Shown piece by piece: positions 17,309-25,974 of a stretch of DNA of 45,631 nt. Origin of the DNA: Bacteroidaceae bacterium. Its GTDB lineage: Bacteria; Bacteroidota; Bacteroidia; Bacteroidales; Bacteroidaceae. The notes below the pieces were generated by a model. The model was not told where the DNA came from. It did no database searches and was given only the letters and a program-made list of their open reading frames with translations. The stretch is from assembly GCA_017615125.1 (NCBI GenBank), contig JAGAAS010000021.1, positions 1 through 45,631 on the forward strand. The letters run 5' to 3'. The position numbers were made by a program, and so were the translations under genes. The number at the start of each line of letters is the position of its first letter. Positions within the stretch are counted from its first letter, which is position 1.

Positions 17309-20300
17309 TTACTTGAACAGAACCTTCTTGCCGTTTACGATGTAAAGTCCGTTCTCGGGATTCTCTACACGACGTCCGGTAAGGTCGTAGATGCCTTCGG
17401 CGAAGCGCTCGATAGTAGCAGGCTCAGCAGAGATAACATCGATTTCCGTTCTCAGCGAGCTAGCGTCGCGGATGTACCAAGCCGAAGCATTGTTAGCGCT
17501 CGTGCCCCAGTAGCAGATGCCGCCCCACTTGCCTGAGCCGCTGCTGTGCCAGATAGCGTGCAAGCACCAGTCGGCAGCCGATCCTGGACGGGCATCGTGG
17601 ATGTTGAACTGCTGCGAGCCAACGGATACGAGTTCGAAGGGCTGCGAAGCAACTTCCCTCAATTCAATACATGTGCTCTTTCCGTCAGCACCACCCATAA
17701 ACTTGCCGGTACCAACGTTCTTCAAGTAGTACGTTCCTTCGTCGGCTGGAACGAATTCCCAGACATAGTCATCGCTTGCTACGTTCAGATATGTCCAAGC
17801 GCCCCAATTTTTGCTAGAATCGGCACACATAGCCATCTCAACGCCAAAGTTATCCTTGAATGCAGGAGTACCGTTGATGATGAAGTATTGCTTGCCTTCC
17901 TCCGGCATTACAATTTCAAGTCCTGCAATAGCAGCGTCGATAGCAGCAATAGCAGCATCGATTTCCTGATCGGAGCCTCCGTTGTTGAGCAGATTCTCTG
18001 CATTCTCGAGGGCTGCGTTGTATGCCTTCAGATCCTTGACACAACCTATATCATTTCCCTCAAGGTATTCGTTGGCAACAGCAGCATCGTAGGCCTTCTG
18101 CAGCTCGCTCAGCTTGCTGACACCTCCGTTGATGGTAATTACGGAAACACCCTCGGTGTTGGTGAACGAAACGGCAAACGTCTCGATGTTGGAAGAAAGC
18201 GCTACGGTAACGGAATTACCAGCCTTTGACGAAGTAAACTCGATAGGTTCACCTGCAACGTCGGTAAGTGCAAGGTCTGCGAAGTCGCAAGCCTTGTCGG
18301 CAGCGATAGTAAACATATTCACGCCCTTGAACAGGTGGAACATACGCGTCTTAACCGTTGCTCCCTCAACAAGTGCGCTGAGAGGCAGCTCGTCTACCTG
18401 ACGGATAAACCAAGCAGAAGCTCCTCCGGCACCCGTAGACCACTGAACGATAGGTCCGCATACTCCGTGGATACTGAATCCATTGGGATGCACGCCACTC
18501 TTACCACCGCCCTGCGAGCCGGGATCTGTCGATGCAGCACCATTATTGTGGTTGCAAGCATGGAGACAGAGCCAATCGCCCGATTCTGAACGTCCGAACA
18601 TATTGAACTGTCCCTGTCCAACAGATTTAAGAATGATGGTGTCGCCTACATCGTTCAGTCTTACATGCCAAGGATTACCCCAGTCGATATCGGAACCGTC
18701 GGTATCGACACCAGCCTCGTTGGTGAAGTTGCCGAGATACTTGCCCGTACCAACATTCTTAACCTTGTAGCAGGCATCGCCGTTGTCATTCGGTCCAAGA
18801 GGCTCAAACGTGAAGAGCTGGTTCTTGTCGCCGGCAGCACCGCTTTCCCACCAGGCAATTGTATCCTGAAGGACAGTCATGTTCTTAATCACATCCTGTT
18901 TAGCAAAGAACTCAGCCACACCGCTGGTAAGATGATACTCTACGCCAGGCTCCGGCATATTGATGACAGCCTCGTCAACAGGACCTTCTGTTGCCTCCAG
19001 AGCATCGATTGCGGCAGCCATCTCAGCATCGGTAGCATCTTCGTTATCATAAACGGCCTTTGCGTTTGCATAAGCTGCGCGGAAGGCGGTGAAGTCTGCT
19101 TTATAGAAGCCGGGTTCATCGCCGGAATAACGGTTGTAATACTGGCCAGCATCCTTGATAACCTCGCCCAGATCGGACTTGGCGCTGCTCAAACCGGTGA
19201 AGACAATTTCAGACGGCATATTTCGGATACGCGTATCGCTCCACTCAATCTCAATAGCGAGGCTGAACGTCAGCAGATCCTCAGGAATCTTAACCTGCAG
19301 ATTGTGATAATATTCTGCGGGAGCTGCAGCAGACGACCAAGCCGAATGGAAGAACGAGCCGATGGAACGGTCGTAAAGGGCTTCGTAAGAGCCTTCGCTC
19401 GTCTCCTTTGCATTTGAACCATAATAAGAAGGATCCAGAGGAGTGATGTCGTTGCCGTCAGCATCGTAGAGATAGAACTCGTTGATGTTGAAGTAAGGAC
19501 CATCGGTTGCTTCAGCCACCGAACGGTCGTTGATTACGTGCAGTACAGTAATAACAAGTGTGTTGATAGGATAAGGCAACGTAATCTGAGGAGACTCGTA
19601 GCGGAAGCACTCATATCCGTTAGGACTTTCCGACTTGAACGTGTTCACGTAGTCGTTGCCAGTCCATCCTGCATCCATATAAAGAGGTTTCGAAACATCA
19701 TTCGGATCGGGAATAGTAATAATCTGCAACGGCAGCGTAGGCTCGGGAGTGATATTGGCAATAGCCTCTGCCACAGCAGACCTGATCTTTGTAATGTATG
19801 TCATACCCTCAGCAGCTGTCTTCGTATCACCTATCTGGTCAAGAACGTCAGCTGTCTCAGTCATAAGATCCGTAAGGCTTTCCACATACTTGTAAGGAAC
19901 CTTTCCAACTTCCGTACCTGGATCAGCTTCGGCAAAGCCGGGGAATTCATAATCCTCAGCAAGTCCAAGAGCTACCAAGTCCTCAGGAGTAAGATCCTCG
20001 GGGAAGTCGATAAGTGTCTGAAGAGCATTGATAAGGTCGTAGATTTCATCGACGGCTACAAGGTCTGAAGCCTCCTGCAGGGCAGCCTTCAGAGCAGCAA
20101 CATCGTCGCGCGTCAACTCGCCTGCAGCAAGAGCAGCTTCAGCATCTTCGATAGCTGCCTTCAGGTCTTCCAGATAATCCTGAACCTGATCGCTCCATTC
20201 CTTTGCAGCAACCTCCTTGCCCTTTTCAATCACATCCTTCAGGCCTTTGTAGTCGTTGACAGACTTGCGAGCGGGAATGAAGGCAGTACGAATGGCAACA

Positions 20301-21094
20301 ATACCATTTATAATACCGTCAACATCGGTAGCAGCCTGAGCCATTTCGATAGCGGCATTAAGGGCAGCAAGAGAATCGGCATTCATTGGATTCTCCTTCA
20401 GGACGTTCATCTCGTCAACCACTTCCTGCAAGTCGAGTTTATACACGTCAAGCAGAGCAGCATCGGTTGTCACGTCGCCAGCATAGTAAAGGCGCGCATT
20501 GTCGAAGGTGATGAAGGAAACATGACAGTCGGCTTCCGTCTTAACACCCACATTCAGCGTACCATCAGTAACGGTAGTAGCAGCGTTGAAGCGACGGATG
20601 GGAACTACATAGAAACCTCCGTCGGGATTGTCGGTAGCGATAGGCTCCTCACTATCGTTAGCAAAAACATAAGCGCCATAAACGTCGGCAGCATTGGAAT
20701 CTTCCTGTCCATCAACATACTGAATGCATGCTGTGGCTGCTACGCCGAATACGTACGTTCCGTTCGGAAGGTTCGTCAGCAACTGGCTGGCACTCGATGC
20801 GCCGATGTAGTTGCCGCGCCCGAGATCAGAGTTTTTAGTTGACCAAACCTGCAGGCACTTGTTGTAGAAGCCAAAGTAGTTTGATCCCTCAGCACGATAC
20901 TGGGTTTCCCAGATATAGCCCGAATGGGAATCCGTTGTGATTTCGCCCGTGAACGTGATGTTCCAGCCAGGCATGCCCTCTTCGATATCGGCATTCCACA
21001 ATTTGGAAGTGTAGTCTTCCACTGTGGCAAACACGTTTGTGGATACCAATGCGACGAACAAGGTCAACAAAGTTAAACGTAAAGTTTTTCTCAT
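17309..21094 (-). CDS. Large multidomain surface protein with duplicated lectin-like module
   Basis: This 1261-residue protein has a signal peptide (residues 1-23). Residues about 25-205 are a beta-sandwich-like domain. Residues 210-450, 640-705 and 990-1062 are alanine-rich helical segments like FIVAR repeats. Residues about 465-635 are another beta-sandwich. Two related modules lie at about 715-900 and 1065-1210: both have YxxKNVGTGKxxG, a QFN motif, DWCLHA or DWLCLHA and SAWxIR, like ricin-type or trefoil lectins. The end (GIYDLTGRR, then GLYIVNGKKVLFK) is a T9SS-type sorting tail seen in Prevotella. It is probably an exported glycan-binding or adhesive protein; no catalytic motif was found. 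A promoter lies at 21185-21192 and a terminator follows the gene. Confidence 0.75.
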   Translation of the reverse strand: MRKTLRLTLLTLFVALVSTNVFATVEDYTSKLWNADIEEGMPGWNITFTGEITTDSHSGYIWETQYRAEGSNYFGFYNKCLQVWSTKNSDLGRGNYIGASSASQLLTNLPNGTYVFGVAATACIQYVDGQEDSNAADVYGAYVFANDSEEPIATDNPDGGFYVVPIRRFNAATTVTDGTLNVGVKTEADCHVSFITFDNARLYYAGDVTTDAALLDVYKLDLQEVVDEMNVLKENPMNADSLAALNAAIEMAQAATDVDGIINGIVAIRTAFIPARKSVNDYKGLKDVIEKGKEVAAKEWSDQVQDYLEDLKAAIEDAEAALAAGELTRDDVAALKAALQEASDLVAVDEIYDLINALQTLIDFPEDLTPEDLVALGLAEDYEFPGFAEADPGTEVGKVPYKYVESLTDLMTETADVLDQIGDTKTAAEGMTYITKIRSAVAEAIANITPEPTLPLQIITIPDPNDVSKPLYMDAGWTGNDYVNTFKSESPNGYECFRYESPQITLPYPINTLVITVLHVINDRSVAEATDGPYFNINEFYLYDADGNDITPLDPSYYGSNAKETSEGSYEALYDRSIGSFFHSAWSSAAAPAEYYHNLQVKIPEDLLTFSLAIEIEWSDTRIRNMPSEIVFTGLSSAKSDLGEVIKDAGQYYNRYSGDEPGFYKADFTAFRAAYANAKAVYDNEDATDAEMAAAIDALEATEGPVDEAVINMPEPGVEYHLTSGVAEFFAKQDVIKNMTVLQDTIAWWESGAAGDKNQLFTFEPLGPNDNGDACYKVKNVGTGKYLGNFTNEAGVDTDGSDIDWGNPWHVRLNDVGDTIILKSVGQGQFNMFGRSESGDWLCLHACNHNNGAASTDPGSQGGGKSGVHPNGFSIHGVCGPIVQWSTGAGGASAWFIRQVDELPLSALVEGATVKTRMFHLFKGVNMFTIAADKACDFADLALTDVAGEPIEFTSSKAGNSVTVALSSNIETFAVSFTNTEGVSVITINGGVSKLSELQKAYDAAVANEYLEGNDIGCVKDLKAYNAALENAENLLNNGGSDQEIDAAIAAIDAAIAGLEIVMPEEGKQYFIINGTPAFKDNFGVEMAMCADSSKNWGAWTYLNVASDDYVWEFVPADEGTYYLKNVGTGKFMGGADGKSTCIELREVASQPFELVSVGSQQFNIHDARPGSAADWCLHAIWHSSGSGKWGGICYWGTSANNASAWYIRDASSLRTEIDVISAEPATIERFAEGIYDLTGRRVENPENGLYIVNGKKVLFK

Positions 21095-21184
21095 AGGAAA
21101 AAGATTTTTAGGTTAAACAATAATTTTCTATAGGTTAAGTAAAAAAATTAGCTCGGTAGGGTTTTCCCAGTATTAAAAACGGGA

Positions 21185-21192
21185 CAAATATA
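21185..21192 (-). promoter_or_regulatory. Promoter -7 box for the lectin-like gene
   Basis: On the minus strand this reads TATATTTG with TTG about 20 bp upstream. The leader to the ATG at 21094 would be about 85 bases. Confidence 0.6.
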
Positions 21193-21253
21193 CTCCTTTT
21201 TTATTTAAGAAACAATTTTTTCTCCAAAAATCGTACATTCAAAAAAAATTTAC

Positions 21254-21261
21254 TAACTTTG
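21254..21261 (+). promoter_or_regulatory. Promoter -7 box for the metallopeptidase gene
   Basis: TAACTTTG fits TAnnTTTG and lies 34 bp before the start codon. No clear TTTG is seen 19-20 bp upstream. Confidence 0.55.
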
Positions 21262-21295
21262 CAGTCATCAAAAACCATAAAAAACAAATCATCTT

Positions 21296-22159
21296 ATGAA
21301 ACTAGAAGGAAGACGCGAAAGCGCGAATGTAGACGATCGCCGCGGAAAAACGGCAGGAAAAGTTGCCGGAGGCATGGGTCTCGGAGGACTGGTCATTGTA
21401 GCTCTCTTTACTCTCATGAGAGGAGGCGGCCTGGGCGACGTACTGCAGCAAGTATCGAATTATACCTATGCTACCGAAGACGGCAGCACCTACCAGCCTA
21501 CAGCCGAAGACGAGGAGCTGGCGAAGTTCGCAAGCCAGATCCTTGCAGGCACCGAAGACGTGTGGACAGCAGAGTTCAAGAAATACGGAAAAACCTATCG
21601 TGCCCCGAAGCTTGTCCTCTTCTCCGGAAGCGTTCAGTCGGGATGCGGCGGAGCTACATCCAGCTCGGGCCCGTTCTATTGCTCGGCAGACGAGAGCGTG
21701 TATCTCGACCTGGACTTTTTCAAGACGATGAAACGACAGTTCGGCACAGCAGGCGACTTTGCCTACGCCTACGTCATCGCCCACGAAGTGGGGCACCACG
21801 TTCAGAACCTGCTGGGGACGCTTAATCAGGCTCACTCGCAAATGGCACGCATGAGCCAGACACAAAGCAACCAGATGAGCGTGCGCCTTGAGCTGCAGGC
21901 CGACTTCTACGCCGGAGTGTGGGCCTACAACGACAACAAGATGTTCGGCTCGCTTGAGAGTGGAGACGTAGAGGAAGGATTGGCAATAGCAGCAAAAATC
22001 GGCGACGACTACCTGCAGAAGCAGACCTACGGAAGGACACAGCCCGAAACCTTCAATCACGGAACCTCCGCACAGCGCCAGAAATGGCTCAAGAAGGGAA
22101 TTGCCACAGGCGACGTCCGTCAAGGCGACACATTCAGCCCCGCCTACAACGAGCTGTAA
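21296..22159 (+). CDS. Neutral zinc metallopeptidase, YpfJ-like
   Basis: This 287-residue protein starts MKLEGRRESANVDDRRG, the usual opening of the putative neutral zinc metallopeptidase family (PF04228, YpfJ/KPN_02809). One hydrophobic segment follows at about 26-43. CGGATSSSGPFYCSADESVYLDL lies near 116-139. VIAHEVGHHVQNLLG near 159-173 holds the HExxH zinc site, and ELQADFYAGVWA near 198-209 supplies the likely third ligand. It would be an inner-membrane-anchored protease; its target is unknown. It is divergent from the lectin-like gene. Confidence 0.9.
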   Translation: MKLEGRRESANVDDRRGKTAGKVAGGMGLGGLVIVALFTLMRGGGLGDVLQQVSNYTYATEDGSTYQPTAEDEELAKFASQILAGTEDVWTAEFKKYGKTYRAPKLVLFSGSVQSGCGGATSSSGPFYCSADESVYLDLDFFKTMKRQFGTAGDFAYAYVIAHEVGHHVQNLLGTLNQAHSQMARMSQTQSNQMSVRLELQADFYAGVWAYNDNKMFGSLESGDVEEGLAIAAKIGDDYLQKQTYGRTQPETFNHGTSAQRQKWLKKGIATGDVRQGDTFSPAYNEL

Positions 22160-22312
22160 ATCCCCTTTCACGAGCTTCGCTTGAAAAGCCGTCAGCACAT
22201 CCTCAGAGCCGCAGTCAAACGATTGTGGCTCTGACGTTTAATAAAGCCCTACTCTCAAGAAGCAACTCATTTGAAGCCCTTCCTCCTGCCCCATCCAGCA
22301 TCTTCCGAGCAA

Positions 22313-22465
22313 ACGGATTTTTGGAGAAGGAATCTCGCCGTATGAAGAAAGAAAAAACTTTTTTCGAGAAGGGAAAAATATTTATCAAGAAGGGAAAAAT
22401 CCATATGAAGAAAGAATCTCGCGAGATTCCTTCTTCATCTCGCGAGATGTAGAAAGAATAATTTT
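22313..22465. repeat. Modular intergenic repeat with two ATCTCGCGAGAT palindromes
   Basis: Exact palindromes lie at 22416-22427 and 22437-22448. Around them are GGAATCTCGCCGTATGAAGA, TTTTTTCGAGAAGGGAAAAA, a second AAGAAGGGAAAAATCCATATG and GATGTAGAAAGAA. This is the longest copy of the family. The rest of the 555-bp gap (22160-22714) holds no gene I can support; its end carries the promoter of the next gene. Confidence 0.75.
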
Positions 22466-22612
22466 TCCTAGTCTTAGCAGATTCCGCCAACTCTTGCCTC
22501 CCCACAGCCGAAACATCTACTGACAAAAGCAGGAAAAAACATCGCGCGCCTGTCAGCCAAAATCCCTTTAACAAACTTTAGGCTTTCCCGAGAACGACTT
22601 TTCGGCCAGATA

Positions 22613-22644
22613 TTTGTTTTATTGAAACAGAACCACTACTTTTG
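22613..22644 (+). promoter_or_regulatory. Promoter for the BspA-like gene
   Basis: TTTG at 22613-22616, a 20-bp spacer and TACTTTTG at 22637-22644. The leader to the ATG at 22715 would be about 65 bases. Confidence 0.6.
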
Positions 22645-22714
22645 TCGCGCTTTTCGGGATTCCCCAAACAACCCAATTTCAAGGAAAGTCCCAAGAAAGG
22701 CATAATTTTTTACG

Positions 22715-24085
22715 ATGAAGAACATACGATTCCTCCTGCTCTCGGCCCTCGCCCTCACAGCAAACATTTCCGCCTCAGCCTACAACTTCAGCGCTACCTA
22801 CAACGGCACAACCATCTACTACAACATCACAAACAGCGCCAACAAAACGGTAAGTGTGACATGCAAGGATTATTATTATAATAGCTATTCGGGTGCAGTT
22901 ACTATCCCAAAAACTGTTACAAACAACTCAATAACCTATACAGTTACCGCGATAGGAGAGACAGCTTTCTATGAATGCAGTAATCTCACCAGCATTACCC
23001 TCCCTGAAAGCATTATAAGCATCGGATACGTTTCATTCTATAATTGCACAAGCCTAAATAGCATTGTCCTTCCCAGAAACGTTACCTCCATCGGGGAAGG
23101 AGCTTTCGCTAACTGTAGCAAGCTCACCAGCATCAATATTCCTAATGGTGTTACATGCATCGCAGCCAACACCTTCTATTGTTGCAGCAGCCTCTCCAGC
23201 ATCACCATTCCTTCTGGAGTAACAGACATTGGCAAAGAGGCTTTCTACGGATGCTCAAGTATCAGTTCCATTAACATTCCATCAGGCATTACCAAAATCA
23301 ATGAAAGGACTTTCACCAATTGTTACAAGCTGGAAAAGGTCGTCCTTCCTTCCTCCTTAAGCATCATTGGCAAAGAGGCCTTCTACGGATGTAATAACCT
23401 TAAAACCATTAATATCCCAGAGGGTGTTACAAGCATTGAGACAGGAGCTTTTCGGGGATGTTCAAGCATAGTTAGCCTTGTTCTACCTGAAAGCATCACG
23501 GAAATAAAGGACTATGCATTTTTCGGTTGCAGCAGTCTGTCAAGCATAAACATCCCATCAAAAATCACGAAGCTAGAGGATTCAGTTTTCTATAATTGCA
23601 GAAGTCTTACTCAAATTACCATCCCTGAAAATGTAACATCAATTGGAGATTATGCCTTCCGAGGATGCACCTCACTCATAAGTATAACTATCTCCAAAGG
23701 TGTCACCAGCATCGGCAACTACTCCTTTTATGCCTGCAGCAACTTAACCGAAGTTATCTCCTATGCGCGAAAACCAATCTCCCTAGGAAGCGATCCTTTC
23801 GGAAGTATTTCTGAAGAATGCACCCTGAGCGTTCCCTCTGGCTCAAAAGACGCTTACTCTGAAGCTGGCTGGACAACGAGTATCTTTAAGGGCGGTATCA
23901 AAGAATTCGGCCCTTCAGCCGATGTAAACAGAGACGGAGCTATAAATGTCTCAGACGTAACCTTATTAGTAAGCCTTATTCTCAATGGAGAAGGTACAAT
24001 CGATTATGATTTAAACGGAGACGGGATATTAAACGTAAGCGACATAACCGCACTCGTAAACATTATCTTAGGAAATGAGGAATAA
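22715..24085 (+). CDS. BspA-like leucine-rich repeat protein with dockerin
   Basis: This 456-residue protein has a signal peptide (residues 1-22). Twelve consecutive 23-residue repeats of the LRR_5/BspA type fill about residues 85-370, each of the form IGxxAFxxCSSLxSIxIPxxVTS. The C-terminal 55 residues hold two calcium-loop helices, DVNRDGAINVSDVTLLVSLI and DLNGDGILNVSDITALVNII, which is a type I dockerin. BspA-type proteins bind host proteins and other bacteria; the dockerin suggests attachment to a cohesin partner not in this window. Both statements about role are from family knowledge. The codon use is more AT-rich than that of the neighbours. Confidence 0.9.
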   Translation: MKNIRFLLLSALALTANISASAYNFSATYNGTTIYYNITNSANKTVSVTCKDYYYNSYSGAVTIPKTVTNNSITYTVTAIGETAFYECSNLTSITLPESIISIGYVSFYNCTSLNSIVLPRNVTSIGEGAFANCSKLTSINIPNGVTCIAANTFYCCSSLSSITIPSGVTDIGKEAFYGCSSISSINIPSGITKINERTFTNCYKLEKVVLPSSLSIIGKEAFYGCNNLKTINIPEGVTSIETGAFRGCSSIVSLVLPESITEIKDYAFFGCSSLSSINIPSKITKLEDSVFYNCRSLTQITIPENVTSIGDYAFRGCTSLISITISKGVTSIGNYSFYACSNLTEVISYARKPISLGSDPFGSISEECTLSVPSGSKDAYSEAGWTTSIFKGGIKEFGPSADVNRDGAINVSDVTLLVSLILNGEGTIDYDLNGDGILNVSDITALVNIILGNEE

Positions 24086-24107
24086 GCTGAAAAAAACTCT
24101 CAGATAA

Positions 24108-24137
24108 TTGTTTTTTCAAAAAAAAGCACTACCTTTG
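24108..24137 (+). promoter_or_regulatory. Promoter for rpsP
   Basis: TTG at 24108-24110, 19 bp, then TACCTTTG at 24130-24137. The leader to the ATG at 24202 is about 58 bases. Confidence 0.65.
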
Positions 24138-24201
24138 CGGCGCTAATACGGGTTATTAGCATATTCAAATCCATTAACTAATTAAATGACAAACAAGTAA
24201 C

Positions 24202-24777
24202 ATGGCAACAAAGATCAGATTACAGAGAAGAGGAAAGAAAGGTTATGCCTTCTATTCTATCGTAATTGCTGATGCAAGAGCTCCACGAGATGGACGATTT
24301 ATTGAAAAGATCGGTACTTACAACCCCAACACCGATCCCGCCACAGTAGATTTGAATTTCGAAAGAGCATTGTATTGGGTTAACGTAGGTGCTCAGCCTA
24401 CCGACACAGCTCGCAACATCCTTTCGCGCGAAGGCGTCTACCTGATGAAGCATCTTCAGGGTGGAGTTAAGAAAGGTGCTTTTGACGAGACTGCTGCTCA
24501 GGCAAAGTTTGACGCTTGGAAGCAGAACAAGGAAAGCGCTCTGAAAGCTATCGCCGTAAAGGGCCAGCAAGCTAAGCGCGATGCCGCTAAGGCAGCCCTT
24601 GATGCAGAGAAGAAGGTCAACGAGACTATCGCTGCTAAGGTTGCAGAAAAGAAAGCCGCTGCTGCTATGAAGGCTGCAGAAGAAGCTGCTGCCAAAGCCG
24701 CTGAGGAAGCTGCCGCTGCTGCTCCTGAGGTTCCCGCTGCAGAAGCACCCGCAGCTGAAGCTCCTGCCGAAGCTTAA
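24202..24777 (+). CDS. rpsP: 30S ribosomal protein S16 with long C-terminal tail
   Basis: The first 80 or so residues are S16: [42 protein letters not shown], then the [15 protein letters not shown] region. The protein is 191 residues, about twice the usual 80-90. The extra part is helical and rich in Ala, Lys and Glu, and ends in a low-complexity Ala/Pro/Glu tail. Such extensions are usual in Bacteroidetes S16. It is single, with its own promoter and terminator; rimM and trmD, the partners in many bacteria, are absent. Confidence 0.97.
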   Translation: MATKIRLQRRGKKGYAFYSIVIADARAPRDGRFIEKIGTYNPNTDPATVDLNFERALYWVNVGAQPTDTARNILSREGVYLMKHLQGGVKKGAFDETAAQAKFDAWKQNKESALKAIAVKGQQAKRDAAKAALDAEKKVNETIAAKVAEKKAAAAMKAAEEAAAKAAEEAAAAAPEVPAAEAPAAEAPAEA

Positions 24778-24800
24778 TCTCTTACATAAAAGAGAAAAAG

Positions 24801-24831
24801 AGCCCGAGCCTTTATGGTTCGGGCTTTTTTA
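24801..24831 (+). terminator. Terminator of rpsP
   Basis: AGCCCGAGCC pairs with GGTTCGGGCT (one G-T pair), with a 5-base loop and then a T run. Confidence 0.85.
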
Positions 24832-24896
24832 TATCCCCTATCTAACTGGAAAACTGCAAATAAAAAAGGACCAAGATTGTTTCTTGATCCTCTAAG

Positions 24897-24969
24897 TACA
24901 CCCTCAGGGGCTCGAACCCTGGACACCCTGATTAAGAGTCAGGTGCTCTACCAACTGAGCTAAGGGTGC
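24897..24969 (-). tRNA. tRNA-Lys (CUU anticodon)
   Basis: The minus strand folds as a cloverleaf: acceptor GCACCCT with AGGGTGT, D arm TTAGCTCAGTTGGTAGAGC, anticodon loop CTCTTAA, and T loop GGTTCGAGCC. The anticodon is CTT, for lysine AAG codons. CCA is not encoded. Confidence 0.95.
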
Positions 24970-24990
24970 ATCCTTTTTCAAAATGCGCTG

Positions 24991-25021
24991 CAAAGGTATA
25001 GCTTATTTTTCTTTCTGCAAA
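24991..25021 (-). promoter_or_regulatory. Promoter for tRNA-Lys
   Basis: On the minus strand TTTG, a 19-bp spacer and TACCTTTG fit the consensus exactly, ending 21 bp before the tRNA. Confidence 0.7.
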
Positions 25022-25094
25022 ACATTTATAGCTTTTTTTAAAGAAAAAACCGAGATTCCAAGACTATCAGGACAAAAATGCCATCATTTCCCGC

Positions 25095-25943
25095 TTATGA
25101 ATTTATTTCTTTCTCTCCCTCATTCACGTTGTCAGGCTCTACCTCAATCTCAAACAGCTCCGAAGGCATAGTCCTTTTCAATGCAGCAAGATGAAAATCT
25201 ACTCCCGCAACAATACCGACTTTGCGAAGGACATACTCTACCGTTTTATATGCCAATTCAGGATGATTGTTTTCCTGACTCAGATGGCAAAGCCACACAT
25301 GTGACGTCCTGGGGGAAAGGTGTTCTGCCAGAAAACTTGCTGTTTCTGCATTGCAAAGATGCCCGTTAGGCCCAGCTATTCGCTCTTTCAAATAAGGAGG
25401 ATAGGGCCCGCTTGCCAGCATCTCTTTGTCGTAGTTTGCCTCAATAATCAAATAATTCGCACTGTCGATGTAAGATGAAACAGACTCGGTGATATGTCCT
25501 ATATCCGTCACGAAACAAAACGTCTTCCCATAGATTTGTATACAATAGCCTACCGTATCCGTTGCATCGTGCGGAACCTCAAACGGGGTTATAGTGAAAT
25601 CGCGAAAATGAAGAGGCGTATCTTTCTCCACATAACGCATACACGATACCAGTTTCTGCGTAGTACAATAGTTGCGGTTGATTCCTATATGCGTTTCGCG
25701 CGTTGCAAAGATGGGAATGCTGCAACGTTCGCCAAGGGTTCCTAACGATTTGATATGATCGGCATGATCGTGGGTGACAAACACAGCCATTACCTTCTCA
25801 AATCCTATGCCAACGTCTTTCAGGTCCTGTTTTATCTTTCTTGCCGGAATGCCTGCATCGATGAGAATCCCATACGTTTCGGTTCCCAAGTAGTAACAAT
25901 TGCCACTACTTCCCGATGCCAGACATATAAACTGTATTTTCAT
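25095..25943 (-). CDS. MBL-fold metal-dependent hydrolase, YycJ-like
   Basis: This 282-residue cytoplasmic protein begins with FICLASGSSGNCYYLGT, followed by the metal site FVTHDHADH (HxHxDH) near 55-63, then PHDATDTVGY and FVTDIGH. These mark the YycJ/WalJ-like branch of the metallo-beta-lactamase superfamily, thought to be nucleases. C-terminal CHLSQENNH completes the site. The tail after about 260 is acidic. The gene follows the Omp85-type gene by 31 bp and is probably in one operon with it. Confidence 0.88.
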   Translation of the reverse strand: MKIQFICLASGSSGNCYYLGTETYGILIDAGIPARKIKQDLKDVGIGFEKVMAVFVTHDHADHIKSLGTLGERCSIPIFATRETHIGINRNYCTTQKLVSCMRYVEKDTPLHFRDFTITPFEVPHDATDTVGYCIQIYGKTFCFVTDIGHITESVSSYIDSANYLIIEANYDKEMLASGPYPPYLKERIAGPNGHLCNAETASFLAEHLSPRTSHVWLCHLSQENNHPELAYKTVEYVLRKVGIVAGVDFHLAALKRTMPSELFEIEVEPDNVNEGEKEINS

Positions 25944-25974
25944 TTATCTCTTATATTCTCTATTAAATGCACTC

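Noticed and set aside
22215-22574. 119-codon minus-strand open frame
   Set aside because: It translates the modular repeat, with runs of Phe, Ser and Lys, and has no family motif.
24138-24201. Regulatory leader or riboswitch before rpsP
   Set aside because: The 60-base leader is AT-rich with no stem that I can fold.
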